In this document: one piece after another, positions 24,248 to 31,957 of the stretch
Layout of the letters: every line of letters starts with the position of its first letter
Numbering within the stretch: position 1 is the first letter of the stretch
Source of the DNA: DASQFI01 sp050264575
GTDB taxonomy: Bacteria; Acidobacteriota; Vicinamibacteria; Vicinamibacterales; SCN-69-37
NCBI GenBank assembly: GCA_050264575.1
Contig: JBLNGH010000536.1
Span: 1 to 38,464 of the forward strand
DNA length: 38,464 nucleotides
Reading direction: 5' to 3'
Notes under the pieces: model-generated
Database searches by the model: none
What the model was told of the DNA's origin: nothing
Seen by the model: only the letters and a program-made list of their open reading frames with translations
Translations under genes and position numbers: made by a program

Positions 24248-27200
24248 TGAATGATCGTGCGTCCTCTTTAAGAAGTTGCGCGGGGCCCCACCCCCGCGCC
24301 AGAGGCTCGGCTCGCTGCGCTCGCTCGCCTGGCCGCGGGCGCTTGGTGCTCGCCGCCTTGCTGGGCATCGCCGCGGCGACGCCCGCGCCGGCGCGCGCAC
24401 AGGCGAAGATCGAGGAGTATCTCGGCCGTCCAGTGACGACCGTCAGAGTCCAGATCGAGGAGCGGACCGACACGTCCGAACAGCTACGGGCGCTCGTCGA
24501 CGTCAAGACGGGACAGCCGCTGACGCTCGAGGACATCAAGGGCACGGTCACGCACTTCATGAGTCTCGGGCGGTTCGAGGATGTGCGAGTGCTCGCGAAT
24601 CCGGCGCCGGACGGCGTCGAGATCACGTTTCGCCTCATCCCCGTGCATCCGATCGAAGCCGTCCAGTTCACCGGGGAGACGGGTTTGCCGCCGGCCGAGA
24701 TGGAGCGCTTGCTGCGTCAGCGGTACGGCGGTCTGCCCGTCCGAGAACGCTCCTCCGACATCGAAGCCGTCGTCCGCGACATCCTCGCCGACGAGGGGTT
24801 CCTGAGCGCGGCGGTCACGGCCGAGACGGTTCCCTCGCACCAGCCCGAACGCGCGACGCTGCTGATCCTGGTGCAAGCCGGTCAGCGCGCCGTGATCCGA
24901 AACGTCAACGTGTCCGGGACGTCGCCGTTCCAGGCCTCCGACCTGACGCGACGAGTGGGCGTCGGTCCCGGACTGCCGTACCGGCAGCGCGCCATCCAGA
25001 CCGCCCTGGCGAAGGTTCGCGACGATCTGCGCAGCCAGGACTACTACGCGGCGGTCGCGACCCACACGTTCCGTGCGGTGGAGAGCTCGAACGAGATCGA
25101 CGTCACGTTGTTCGTCGACGCCGGTCCGAGAATTCGCATCGCCGTGCAGCCGCCCGGCGCCGCGTCCCTCACCGACGCATCCAGGCTCATCAAGCTCGAG
25201 GGTTCGGTCGATCAGGACCTGCTCGACGACACCGACGAGTCGATCCTCAGCAAGCTGCGTCAGGAGGGGTACAAGAACGCGAAGGTTTCGCATGGCGTCC
25301 AGGATCAGGACGGGGCCCGGAACATCACGTTCACGGTGGACCGCGGACCGCGGTACAGAATTGCGGCGATCGATTGGCCCGAGACGCTGCTGCTGCCGAG
25401 ACAGACGATCGACAAACTGATGGGCGTCCGTGAGGGCGAGCTTTTCGACGTGAGCCGTGTCTTCGCCGGCCTGAGCCGAATCCTCGTCGAATACAACCGT
25501 CTCGGGTTCTACCGCGCCGAGTTCAAACCCGCCTACGAGGAAACGAGCACGCGCACCGCGGGCGAGGCTGGCATCATCGTCCACCCGAATCTCGTCGAAG
25601 GTCCGAAAGGCACCGTCAAGGACGTGAGGCTGACGTTTGTGTCCGGCCCGCGGGTACCGGAGGCGGATGCGCGCGCCGTGATCCGCTCGCGACCCGGGCA
25701 ACCGTTCGTCAGCACCGTAATCAGGTCGGATCTGCAAGCTCTCCAAGATCTCTATGCGGACCGAGGATTCCGCACAGCCGAGATCCAGTACAAGGCGCAG
25801 CTTTCCGAAGACGGTCGCGACGCGGTGCTGGAGTTCTCGATCAATGAAGGCCCGCAGATTCTCGTCGGCGAGATCACCGTGATCGGCAACAACCGGATCC
25901 TGCTCCCCGCAATCATGGATGAGATCACGCTGAAGTCCGGCAACCCGTTGAGTCCGGCGAAGGTCGAGGAGAGCGCAAACAACCTCCGGCGGATGGGTGT
26001 GTTCAGCCGTGTCCGGATCCAGGAAGAGCCGCGGCTACCCGGTGAGACGGTCGCCAACCTCGTCATCGTCGTCGAAGAGGCGCCGGCGACGACGATCGGC
26101 GGCGGCGGTGGTCTCGAGGTGCGCAGCCTTCCGCGCCAGACGGTCAGCGGGACATTCGAGGACTATCTCGACTTCTCACCCCGCGCGTTCTTCGAGATCG
26201 GCCGCCGCAGTCTCGGGGGACGCAACCGTTCCATCAACTTCTTCTCCCGCGCCAGCATCAACGCGCCGAGCGACCAACCGCCCGATCAGCGCGGCGGACT
26301 CGAACTGGGCGAGTACCGCGTCACCGGCACGTACCGCGAGCGGCGCGCCTTCCACTCCGACACGGATCTGCTCGGCGGCATCACGCTGGAGAAGGGCCGC
26401 CGCGCCACGTTCGACTTCGTCCGGCAGGCCCTGAACGGCGACGGTCTTCGACGACTCTCGCCAACCGTGACGCTCTTCGGCCGCTACTCGTTGGAGTTCA
26501 CGGATCTGCTGAACGAAAAGATCCTCCCGGCAGATCGCCCGTTGATCGACAAGAACTTTCCTCAGGTGCGCTTGTCCATCCTGGGAACAGGCATCCTGCG
26601 CGATCGGCGTGACAGCCCGATCACGCCGACGCGCGGGACATTGATCGGCGCCGACGTGGAGTTCGCGTTGGAAGCCATCGGATCGGAAGTTGGGTACGGC
26701 AAGGTGTTCGTGCAGGCCTCGCGTTTTCAGACGCTGACGGCGAATCAGCGGCACGTGCTGGCGCTTCGCGCCCAGCTCGGGATGGCGCACGGCTTCGAAC
26801 GGCTCGTCGACGTCATCGGCGATGACGGCCAGCCCGTGCTCGGCCCGGACGGTCAGCCACTCCAGGAGCCGACCACCGATCTCCCTGCCAGCCAGCGCTT
26901 CTATTCCGGCGGCAGCACGTCCGTGCGCGGCTTTCAGCTGGATCGACTGGGTGTGCCGGAAATCATCACCCCGGATGGTCTTTCCCTCGGCGGGAGCGGA
27001 TTGGTCGTGCTGAACAGCGAGGTCCGGACGCGCGTCTGGAGCGACGACGCGAGAAGGGTACCGTTTGTAGACACGCTCGGCGTGGTCGGCTTTCTGGACG
27101 CCGGCAACGTCTTTAGGAATGCCAGCGACATCAGACTGCAAGATCTGCGTGCGGCGGCGGGATTTGGCGTCCGGATAGGGTCGGCGCTGGGCCCGATTCG

Positions 27201-27285
27201 GCTCGATTTTGGCTGGCAGCTCACGCCGCACATCCCCGGCCAGAAAGGCTGGGAGTATCATCTGAGTATCGGCGAGGCTTTCTGA
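24247..27285 (+). CDS. Omp85-family outer membrane assembly protein (BamA/TamA) with about seven POTRA repeats
   Basis: This 1012-residue protein has a signal peptide (core LVLAALLGIAAATPAPARAQ at about 34-55). Seven POTRA-like repeats follow, recognisable by recurring ...GP/AP-V-(I/R)-(I/V) junctions (starts near 65, 135, 215, 298, 372, 457 and 540). A C-terminal 16-strand barrel (about 625-1012) ends in Phe, the beta-signal. The barrel has the VRGF-type motif STSVRGFQLDRLG of the conserved Omp85 lid loop. It inserts or assembles proteins in the outer membrane; the preceding TamB gene points to TamA, while BamA itself is the alternative. Start is ATG 24247 (TGATG overlap). The leader before the hydrophobic core is unusually long and Arg-rich, and contains a palindrome. 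Confidence 0.92.
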   Translation: MNDRASSLRSCAGPHPRARGSARCARSPGRGRLVLAALLGIAAATPAPARAQAKIEEYLGRPVTTVRVQIEERTDTSEQLRALVDVKTGQPLTLEDIKGTVTHFMSLGRFEDVRVLANPAPDGVEITFRLIPVHPIEAVQFTGETGLPPAEMERLLRQRYGGLPVRERSSDIEAVVRDILADEGFLSAAVTAETVPSHQPERATLLILVQAGQRAVIRNVNVSGTSPFQASDLTRRVGVGPGLPYRQRAIQTALAKVRDDLRSQDYYAAVATHTFRAVESSNEIDVTLFVDAGPRIRIAVQPPGAASLTDASRLIKLEGSVDQDLLDDTDESILSKLRQEGYKNAKVSHGVQDQDGARNITFTVDRGPRYRIAAIDWPETLLLPRQTIDKLMGVREGELFDVSRVFAGLSRILVEYNRLGFYRAEFKPAYEETSTRTAGEAGIIVHPNLVEGPKGTVKDVRLTFVSGPRVPEADARAVIRSRPGQPFVSTVIRSDLQALQDLYADRGFRTAEIQYKAQLSEDGRDAVLEFSINEGPQILVGEITVIGNNRILLPAIMDEITLKSGNPLSPAKVEESANNLRRMGVFSRVRIQEEPRLPGETVANLVIVVEEAPATTIGGGGGLEVRSLPRQTVSGTFEDYLDFSPRAFFEIGRRSLGGRNRSINFFSRASINAPSDQPPDQRGGLELGEYRVTGTYRERRAFHSDTDLLGGITLEKGRRATFDFVRQALNGDGLRRLSPTVTLFGRYSLEFTDLLNEKILPADRPLIDKNFPQVRLSILGTGILRDRRDSPITPTRGTLIGADVEFALEAIGSEVGYGKVFVQASRFQTLTANQRHVLALRAQLGMAHGFERLVDVIGDDGQPVLGPDGQPLQEPTTDLPASQRFYSGGSTSVRGFQLDRLGVPEIITPDGLSLGGSGLVVLNSEVRTRVWSDDARRVPFVDTLGVVGFLDAGNVFRNASDIRLQDLRAAAGFGVRIGSALGPIRLDFGWQLTPHIPGQKGWEYHLSIGEAF
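24278..24330. repeat. Palindromic GC-rich sequence inside the Omp85 leader coding region
   Basis: GCGCGGGG (24278-24285) and CCCCGCGC (24292-24299) form a perfect 8-bp stem. They are followed by a CTCG/GCTCGCTGCGCTCGCTCG-type run. It encodes the Arg/Ser/Pro-rich residues of the signal peptide n-region. GGGGCCCC plus GCGAGCGAGCG-like words also occur at 19966-19985 in front of tamB, so both may be related short repeats. This one has apparently been absorbed into the reading frame. Confidence 0.5.
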
Positions 27286-27779
27286 TCCGAACCCTCCTGG
27301 CGCCTGTCGTCCTGCTGGCCGCCGCCGTGCCGGGCGTAGCCACGCAGCAGGCCGAGATCGACCGGATTCTCTGGAATTTCAACGGCGCCATCATCACGAC
27401 GACCGACGTCTGGCAGGCCCGGCAGCTGAAACTCGTGCCTGCGGAGGCGACGACCGACGACCAGGTGCTTCGCGCGCTCCAGAATCGTCAGCTCATGCTG
27501 ATCGAGATTCGCCGCGTGCCGCCGCCGGCGCCCGCGGCGAATGACGTTGCGGCGCATCGACGTGAGTGGGAAACCACACTCGGGTCTGGAGTGGACGTCC
27601 GTGCGCTGCTGGCGAAGTCGGGCATGTCGGAAAAGACATGTGACGGCTGGCTGACCGACGATCTCCGGATTCGCGCCTACCTCCGCGAGCGGTTCGGTAT
27701 GCTGCCCGAATCCGAGCGTGCCGCGCGGACGGAGGAGTGGCTCCGCGGGCTGCGGCAGCGGGCGGGGCTCGGGAAGTAG
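27282..27779 (+). CDS. SurA N-domain-like periplasmic protein without PPIase domain
   Basis: This protein of 165 residues from the chosen start is probably periplasmic. After the TamA-like stop, the frame reads IRTLLAPVVLLAAAVPGVAT, a convincing signal peptide. To include it, translation must start at the CTG at 27282-27284, overlapping the Omp85 TGA (CTGA), or at the next codon ATC. The GTG at 27327 would remove the signal peptide. The mature part (IDRILWNFNGAIITTTDVWQ, then LQNRQLMLIEIRR, then RAYLRERFG) resembles the N-terminal chaperone domain of SurA/PpiD-like foldases. No parvulin domain follows. It sits third in a tamB-tamA unit, which fits an outer-membrane-protein chaperone. The homology call is by pattern only. 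Confidence 0.65.
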   Translation: MIRTLLAPVVLLAAAVPGVATQQAEIDRILWNFNGAIITTTDVWQARQLKLVPAEATTDDQVLRALQNRQLMLIEIRRVPPPAPAANDVAAHRREWETTLGSGVDVRALLAKSGMSEKTCDGWLTDDLRIRAYLRERFGMLPESERAARTEEWLRGLRQRAGLGK

Positions 27780-27807
27780 GCCAAAGGCCGAGGGCCGAAG
27801 GCCGAAG
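27779..27807. repeat. GGCCGAA tandem repeat between convergent genes
   Basis: Units GGCCAAA, GGCCGAG, GGCCGAA, GGCCGAAG run in tandem immediately after the stop codon of the SurA-like gene. The stop of the convergent GT39-type gene is 15 bases further. Like copy B of the AACTTAG element, it occupies the junction of two converging transcripts. Confidence 0.75.
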
Positions 27808-27821
27808 AAAGCCTCCAAGCC

Positions 27822-29354
27822 CTATCTCACTATCTTCAAAATCCTGATCGTCGGCCCCGGGTGCTGCGCTGACGGCGCGAAAACCTGAATCGTCTGCGTC
27901 TCGCGGAACAGCGCGTTGTACGCGGAGATCTCTCCGGCGACGCGCGTCGGGTCGTCGCTCTTGAAGAACTTGTCGTACTCGGACGACGACGCGACGAGAT
28001 AGACGACGCCGTCCTGGCGGTATTGATCGGCGGTCTTCCGAATCAGCCGCAGCACTTCGGTGACCCGGAATGCCCGCGGCGGCAGCCGCGCCACCGCGCC
28101 TTCCATCACGACGGGCTCGTTCGATCGGAAGTTCTCCATCATCCATTGCGCCGCCTGTTCCTGCGTGTTCTCGAGCCGCAGCGCCCGGGTTGCCGAAAAC
28201 GATTGCGCGAGCGGCGGCGTCAGGAGCGCCACCAGGATGGCGAACTTGACCAGAGCAGGCCTGCCGACGCGGACGCGCGTTTCGAGCCATCCGAACGTCG
28301 TCAGCACGCCGACGGCGAGCGCAATCGACAGCGCCGGCGCGAGCGGCATCGCGTATCGTCCGAACAACAGCGACTGGTTCGAGATGAACCAGAAATACGC
28401 GATCGGAAACACGAGGAAGACCGCCGCTCCGGGGCGTGACTCACGCGCGCGAAACTCCGACGCCACGACACCGAGGCCGATGAGGCAGAGCAGCATTGCC
28501 GGCCACGCGGCGAAGGCGGGCAGGGTCCCCGGCCAGCCGAACCAGCCGCGGATGTACTTGATGTACGTGATCGATGAGTCGATGGCCGACGCTTCGCGGT
28601 TGTAATGCTGCACCAGGCTGGCGAACCCGTTCAGGAACCCGGGCAGATCGAACAATGAAAACGGCGCGCCGACGATGAAGGCGAGGATAGCGCCGCCGAA
28701 CACCGCGCTGAAATCCGCGACGCGCGCGCGCAGCGACATCGGGGACAACATCGCGAAGAGCGGCATCACAATCGTGAGCGCGCCCGGGTATTTGGTCGCG
28801 GCGGCGAGTCCGACGAACACTCCGGACAGAAAGAACCAGAGCGTGCGCTGTTCGATCGCGGCGGTGATCGACGTCAGCAGCGTGAGCGCGACGAAGAACG
28901 TGAGCGGCGTGTCGGTCAGCGCGAAGTGCGCGTTCTGCACGAGCTGCGGATGGACGGCCATCGCCAGCGCGGCGACGAGCGCGACCGGATCGCCCCAGCG
29001 CAGCGCCGCGCGATAGACGATGTAGATCGTGAGGATGCTGAGACACGCCGTGGCGATCCGGCTCCAGAGATAGAAGTCGCCCGACCACACGTCGTCGAGC
29101 GACGTCCACCGGCCGGCCATGGCGCCGGTCAGGAAGCGCGCGCTGGCAATCGCCGTGTGGAAGTAGAACGTGAAACCCGGGTAGTCGTAGAAGTGCGGAT
29201 TGAAATCGGCGGTCTTCATCATCCGCACGGCGCGATCGAGAATCTCCGGCTCGTCGACGCCGACGGTGTACGGGATGCCGTTGCTGATCTCGGAGAACCG
29301 CAGCGCGGCGCCGAGAATCAGAATGCCGATCATCGCCAGCCGGGGAGACAGCAC
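27822..29354 (-). CDS. GT39-type membrane glycosyltransferase (PMT/ArnT-like)
   Basis: This 510-residue integral membrane protein belongs to the GT-C fold. The first periplasmic loop carries GVDEPEILDRAVRM, the conserved acidic motif of GT39 lipid-linked-sugar transferases, followed by YDYPGFTFYFHTAI. About eleven hydrophobic helices extend to residue 385. A soluble C-terminal domain (about 390-510) has a Trp/Met-rich start (QEQAAQWMMENFRSNEPVVM). Such enzymes use polyprenyl-phosphate sugars on the outer face of the membrane. The start is GTG at 29354, without a clear Shine-Dalgarno, 30 bases after the GT4 stop. It is the last gene of the glycan cluster and converges with the SurA-like gene. 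Acceptor and sugar are unknown. Confidence 0.88.
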   Translation of the reverse strand: MLSPRLAMIGILILGAALRFSEISNGIPYTVGVDEPEILDRAVRMMKTADFNPHFYDYPGFTFYFHTAIASARFLTGAMAGRWTSLDDVWSGDFYLWSRIATACLSILTIYIVYRAALRWGDPVALVAALAMAVHPQLVQNAHFALTDTPLTFFVALTLLTSITAAIEQRTLWFFLSGVFVGLAAATKYPGALTIVMPLFAMLSPMSLRARVADFSAVFGGAILAFIVGAPFSLFDLPGFLNGFASLVQHYNREASAIDSSITYIKYIRGWFGWPGTLPAFAAWPAMLLCLIGLGVVASEFRARESRPGAAVFLVFPIAYFWFISNQSLLFGRYAMPLAPALSIALAVGVLTTFGWLETRVRVGRPALVKFAILVALLTPPLAQSFSATRALRLENTQEQAAQWMMENFRSNEPVVMEGAVARLPPRAFRVTEVLRLIRKTADQYRQDGVVYLVASSSEYDKFFKSDDPTRVAGEISAYNALFRETQTIQVFAPSAQHPGPTIRILKIVR

Positions 29355-29384
29355 TGGTGGATTCTACAGGCAAGGCAAAAGGCC

Positions 29385-30683
29385 TTATGCGTGCCTTAGC
29401 AGTTCTTCATACACCGCAATTTGCCGTTCGACGAGCACCGTCCAGCTGAACTCGCGCTCGACGATCTCACGGCTCCTGGCGCCCATCGCGGCGAACCAGG
29501 CGCGTTCGGCAGCCGCCTCCTCGATCGCCCGCGCCAACCCGTCGACATCGTCGGGTTCGACGAGCCAGCCGTTTTCGCCGGGCCGCACCTTGTCGGGCAG
29601 CCCGCCGGCGCGGGTGGCGACGACCGGCTTGCGATGCGCCATGGCTTCGAGCGTCACGAGCGAACTGCCCTCGTAGCGCGTCGGGTGCACGAAGATCGAT
29701 GCCGCCTCGTACCAGCCGTGAAGATCGATGTCGGCCACGCGGCCGGCGAAGAGCGTGTGCGACTCGAGACCGTTCCGCGCGATGGCCGCCTCGATCGGTT
29801 GGCGGAACGGTCCGGCGCCGACGATGACCCATCGCCAGCCGGCCGCGGCCAGCGCCGGATTCTGCCGGGCGCGGCCGAGCGCGGCGGCGAGCACGTCGAA
29901 CCCTTTGTTGACCTCGAGGCGGCCGACGCTGAGCAGCACTAACTCGCCGGGGGCGATGCCGTAGCGCTGGCGCATGATGGCGCCCTCGGCCGGACCCGCG
30001 AACGCGCTGACCTCCGCCAGATCGATGCCGTTCGGAATCGTCTTCATCCGATCGGCACGCGGATGGAGATGGCGGACGACGGTCGATTCGAGCGACGTGT
30101 CCGTCGCGATGACGCAGTCGGCGGCTCGGGCGCAGCGCCGGACGGCGCGGCGGAGCGGCAGATATCCAAGGCGCTTGAGCCGTGGCTGGGATGCGGCGGT
30201 GGCGCCGAATTCCTCGAGGCCTTGCGGGTTGAACACCAGTGGCGCGGTGGCCCCGGTGCGCGCGGTCCCCCCGGCGGCGATTCGATGCCGGCGTTCGCGC
30301 GCGAGGGCGTACCCGAGCACGCTCGCGCCGAATCCATGCACGATGTCGGCGTCGCCGTCGTTGACGAACGACAGCGCCAGCCGTCCGGCGCGCCAGCCGA
30401 ACAACAGATACGCCGTGCTTCGATCGATGATGGTGGTGCCGCGGCGATTGGCGAATGGAAAGGTCAGGTATCGCACGTGCCGCACGCGGATGTTCGGCGA
30501 CGCGAACGGATCGCCGGCCGCTTGCCGTCCGATCGCCGGCGGAGGCGGCGTGATGAGCGTGACCCCGACGCCGTGCGCCGCCAGATGCCGGACGAGATCG
30601 CGGACCGAGCGCTCGAGTCCGCCGACGCCGTGGATCGGCATCACCGCGCGCGCGACGACCGCGACTCGGAGAGGATTCATCAC
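29385..30683 (-). CDS. Glycosyltransferase family 4 protein
   Basis: This protein of about 432 residues is a GT-B enzyme of the GT4 family (retaining, NDP-sugar dependent). The N-terminal Rossmann domain has HGVGGLERSVRDLVRHLAAH and a DIVHGFGAS loop. The C-terminal domain has ILLSVGRLEVNKGF-like text (VLLSVGRLEVNKGFDVL). It also has VGAGPFRQPIE, and the sugar-nucleotide signature HPTRYEGSSLVTLEAMAHRK with the conserved E-x7-E. Start is GTG/ATG at 30683 or 30680; either way it overlaps the upstream GT4 gene by four or one bases. It probably adds a sugar to the cytoplasmic glycan intermediate built by this cluster. Sugar and acceptor cannot be inferred. Confidence 0.92.
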   Translation of the reverse strand: MMNPLRVAVVARAVMPIHGVGGLERSVRDLVRHLAAHGVGVTLITPPPPAIGRQAAGDPFASPNIRVRHVRYLTFPFANRRGTTIIDRSTAYLLFGWRAGRLALSFVNDGDADIVHGFGASVLGYALARERRHRIAAGGTARTGATAPLVFNPQGLEEFGATAASQPRLKRLGYLPLRRAVRRCARAADCVIATDTSLESTVVRHLHPRADRMKTIPNGIDLAEVSAFAGPAEGAIMRQRYGIAPGELVLLSVGRLEVNKGFDVLAAALGRARQNPALAAAGWRWVIVGAGPFRQPIEAAIARNGLESHTLFAGRVADIDLHGWYEAASIFVHPTRYEGSSLVTLEAMAHRKPVVATRAGGLPDKVRPGENGWLVEPDDVDGLARAIEEAAAERAWFAAMGARSREIVEREFSWTVLVERQIAVYEELLRHA

Positions 30684-31957
30684 GCGGCCCGCGGCGACAG
30701 CAGCGATCGATACACCTGTTCGACGCGCGCGACGACCGACGGCGCCGCGAACCGGACGCGGACGTCGCCCCGCGCGGCGGCGCCCAGGGAGGCGCGCAGG
30801 CGTTCGTCGGCCGCCAGCCGCGCGAGATCGCGCGCGAACTCGTTCGCATTCGCCGAGAGCAACCCGGTCGTCCCTGCGTGCAGAATGTCGCGCGTGCCGC
30901 CCGTCGCCATGGCCGCGATCGGCACGCCGAGCGCGGCCGCTTCCAGCAGGACCCGGCTGAGCGACTCAGGCCCGTACGACGGAAACGCGAGCATCGTCGC
31001 GTGCCGCATCCAGATCCACACGTCGCGGCGCGGCAGCCAGCCCAGTTCCCGGAGATCGAGATCCAGCGCCCGCCCTTCGGATTCCAGGCTCCCGCGCAGC
31101 GGCCCGTCGCCGATCACGACGATCGGCCAGTCGATGCCGGCAGCCTTGAGCGCCGGCAGGAGGAACTGCACGCCTTTGTTGTGCGCGAGCTTGCCGGCGT
31201 ACAGGACGTAGGGGCCGGGCAGCGGCCGTGCCATGTGGTCGTGAATCTCGTCGAGCGCGACCATATCGACCGGATTGGGGATCGTGTAGAGCGGCGTCTG
31301 CGCGATCTCCGGCGCGCGGACGCGCAAGTCGTCGGCGATGGAGGTGCTCACGGCGATGATGGCGCCCGCATCCGCGAGCGTCCGGCGCTTGGTGCGGAGG
31401 TTGCGACGCATATAGGGAATCAGCGGCCAGGCGCCGACCGACGCGGCGCCGGCGCGCGGCAGCACGCATTTCGACATCATCCGTACGCTGCACTCAGGGC
31501 ACAGGTGGGGCGATTCGGGGTCGTAGATGAGATCCGACCAGTAGCAGACCGGCCAGTAGTCGCGGACGGTCGCGACGACCGGCGTTCCCGTCCGAAGGGC
31601 CGCCCGAATCGCGGGGACCGTCGACATCACGTGCTGCGCGTGAATCACATCCACGGGCTCGCGCTGAAGCCGCTCGTTGATCAGATACGCCGACAGATCC
31701 GCCCACATCTTCTCGTTCTTGATCACGTTTCGCACGATCGGGAGATCGGGCGTGTGGCCGCGCAGCGTGGTGACGCGGAAAGACTCGTACTTGCTCTCGT
31801 GAATGCCCGGTGAAAGGCCGATCTCCGTCTTCACGATCTCGACGTGATGACCGCCCGCGGCGAGCCCACGCGCCAGCTCGTACGTGCTCCAGCCGCTGCC
31901 CCCGCAGACGGGCGGGAACGAATCCGTTGCCAGGATCACGCGAAGGGGAACGCTCAC
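30680..31957 (-). CDS. Glycosyltransferase family 4 protein with Cys-rich loop
   Basis: This 425-residue GT4 enzyme starts VPLRVILATDSFPPVCGGSG with the glycine-rich acceptor loop. The C-terminal nucleotide-sugar domain has YVLYAGKLAHNKGV, VIGDGPLRGSLE and FPSYGPESLSRVLLEAAALG (E-x7-E). A segment with clustered cysteines (DLIYDPESPHLCPECSVRMM, then SKC) sits in the N-terminal domain near residues 140-165. Similar Cys loops occur in several GT4 enzymes and may bind a metal or be structural. The GTG start overlaps the upstream GT4 stop by four bases (GTGA), and the downstream gene overlaps its own stop. Specificity unknown. Confidence 0.92.
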   Translation of the reverse strand: MSVPLRVILATDSFPPVCGGSGWSTYELARGLAAGGHHVEIVKTEIGLSPGIHESKYESFRVTTLRGHTPDLPIVRNVIKNEKMWADLSAYLINERLQREPVDVIHAQHVMSTVPAIRAALRTGTPVVATVRDYWPVCYWSDLIYDPESPHLCPECSVRMMSKCVLPRAGAASVGAWPLIPYMRRNLRTKRRTLADAGAIIAVSTSIADDLRVRAPEIAQTPLYTIPNPVDMVALDEIHDHMARPLPGPYVLYAGKLAHNKGVQFLLPALKAAGIDWPIVVIGDGPLRGSLESEGRALDLDLRELGWLPRRDVWIWMRHATMLAFPSYGPESLSRVLLEAAALGVPIAAMATGGTRDILHAGTTGLLSANANEFARDLARLAADERLRASLGAAARGDVRVRFAAPSVVARVEQVYRSLLSPRAA

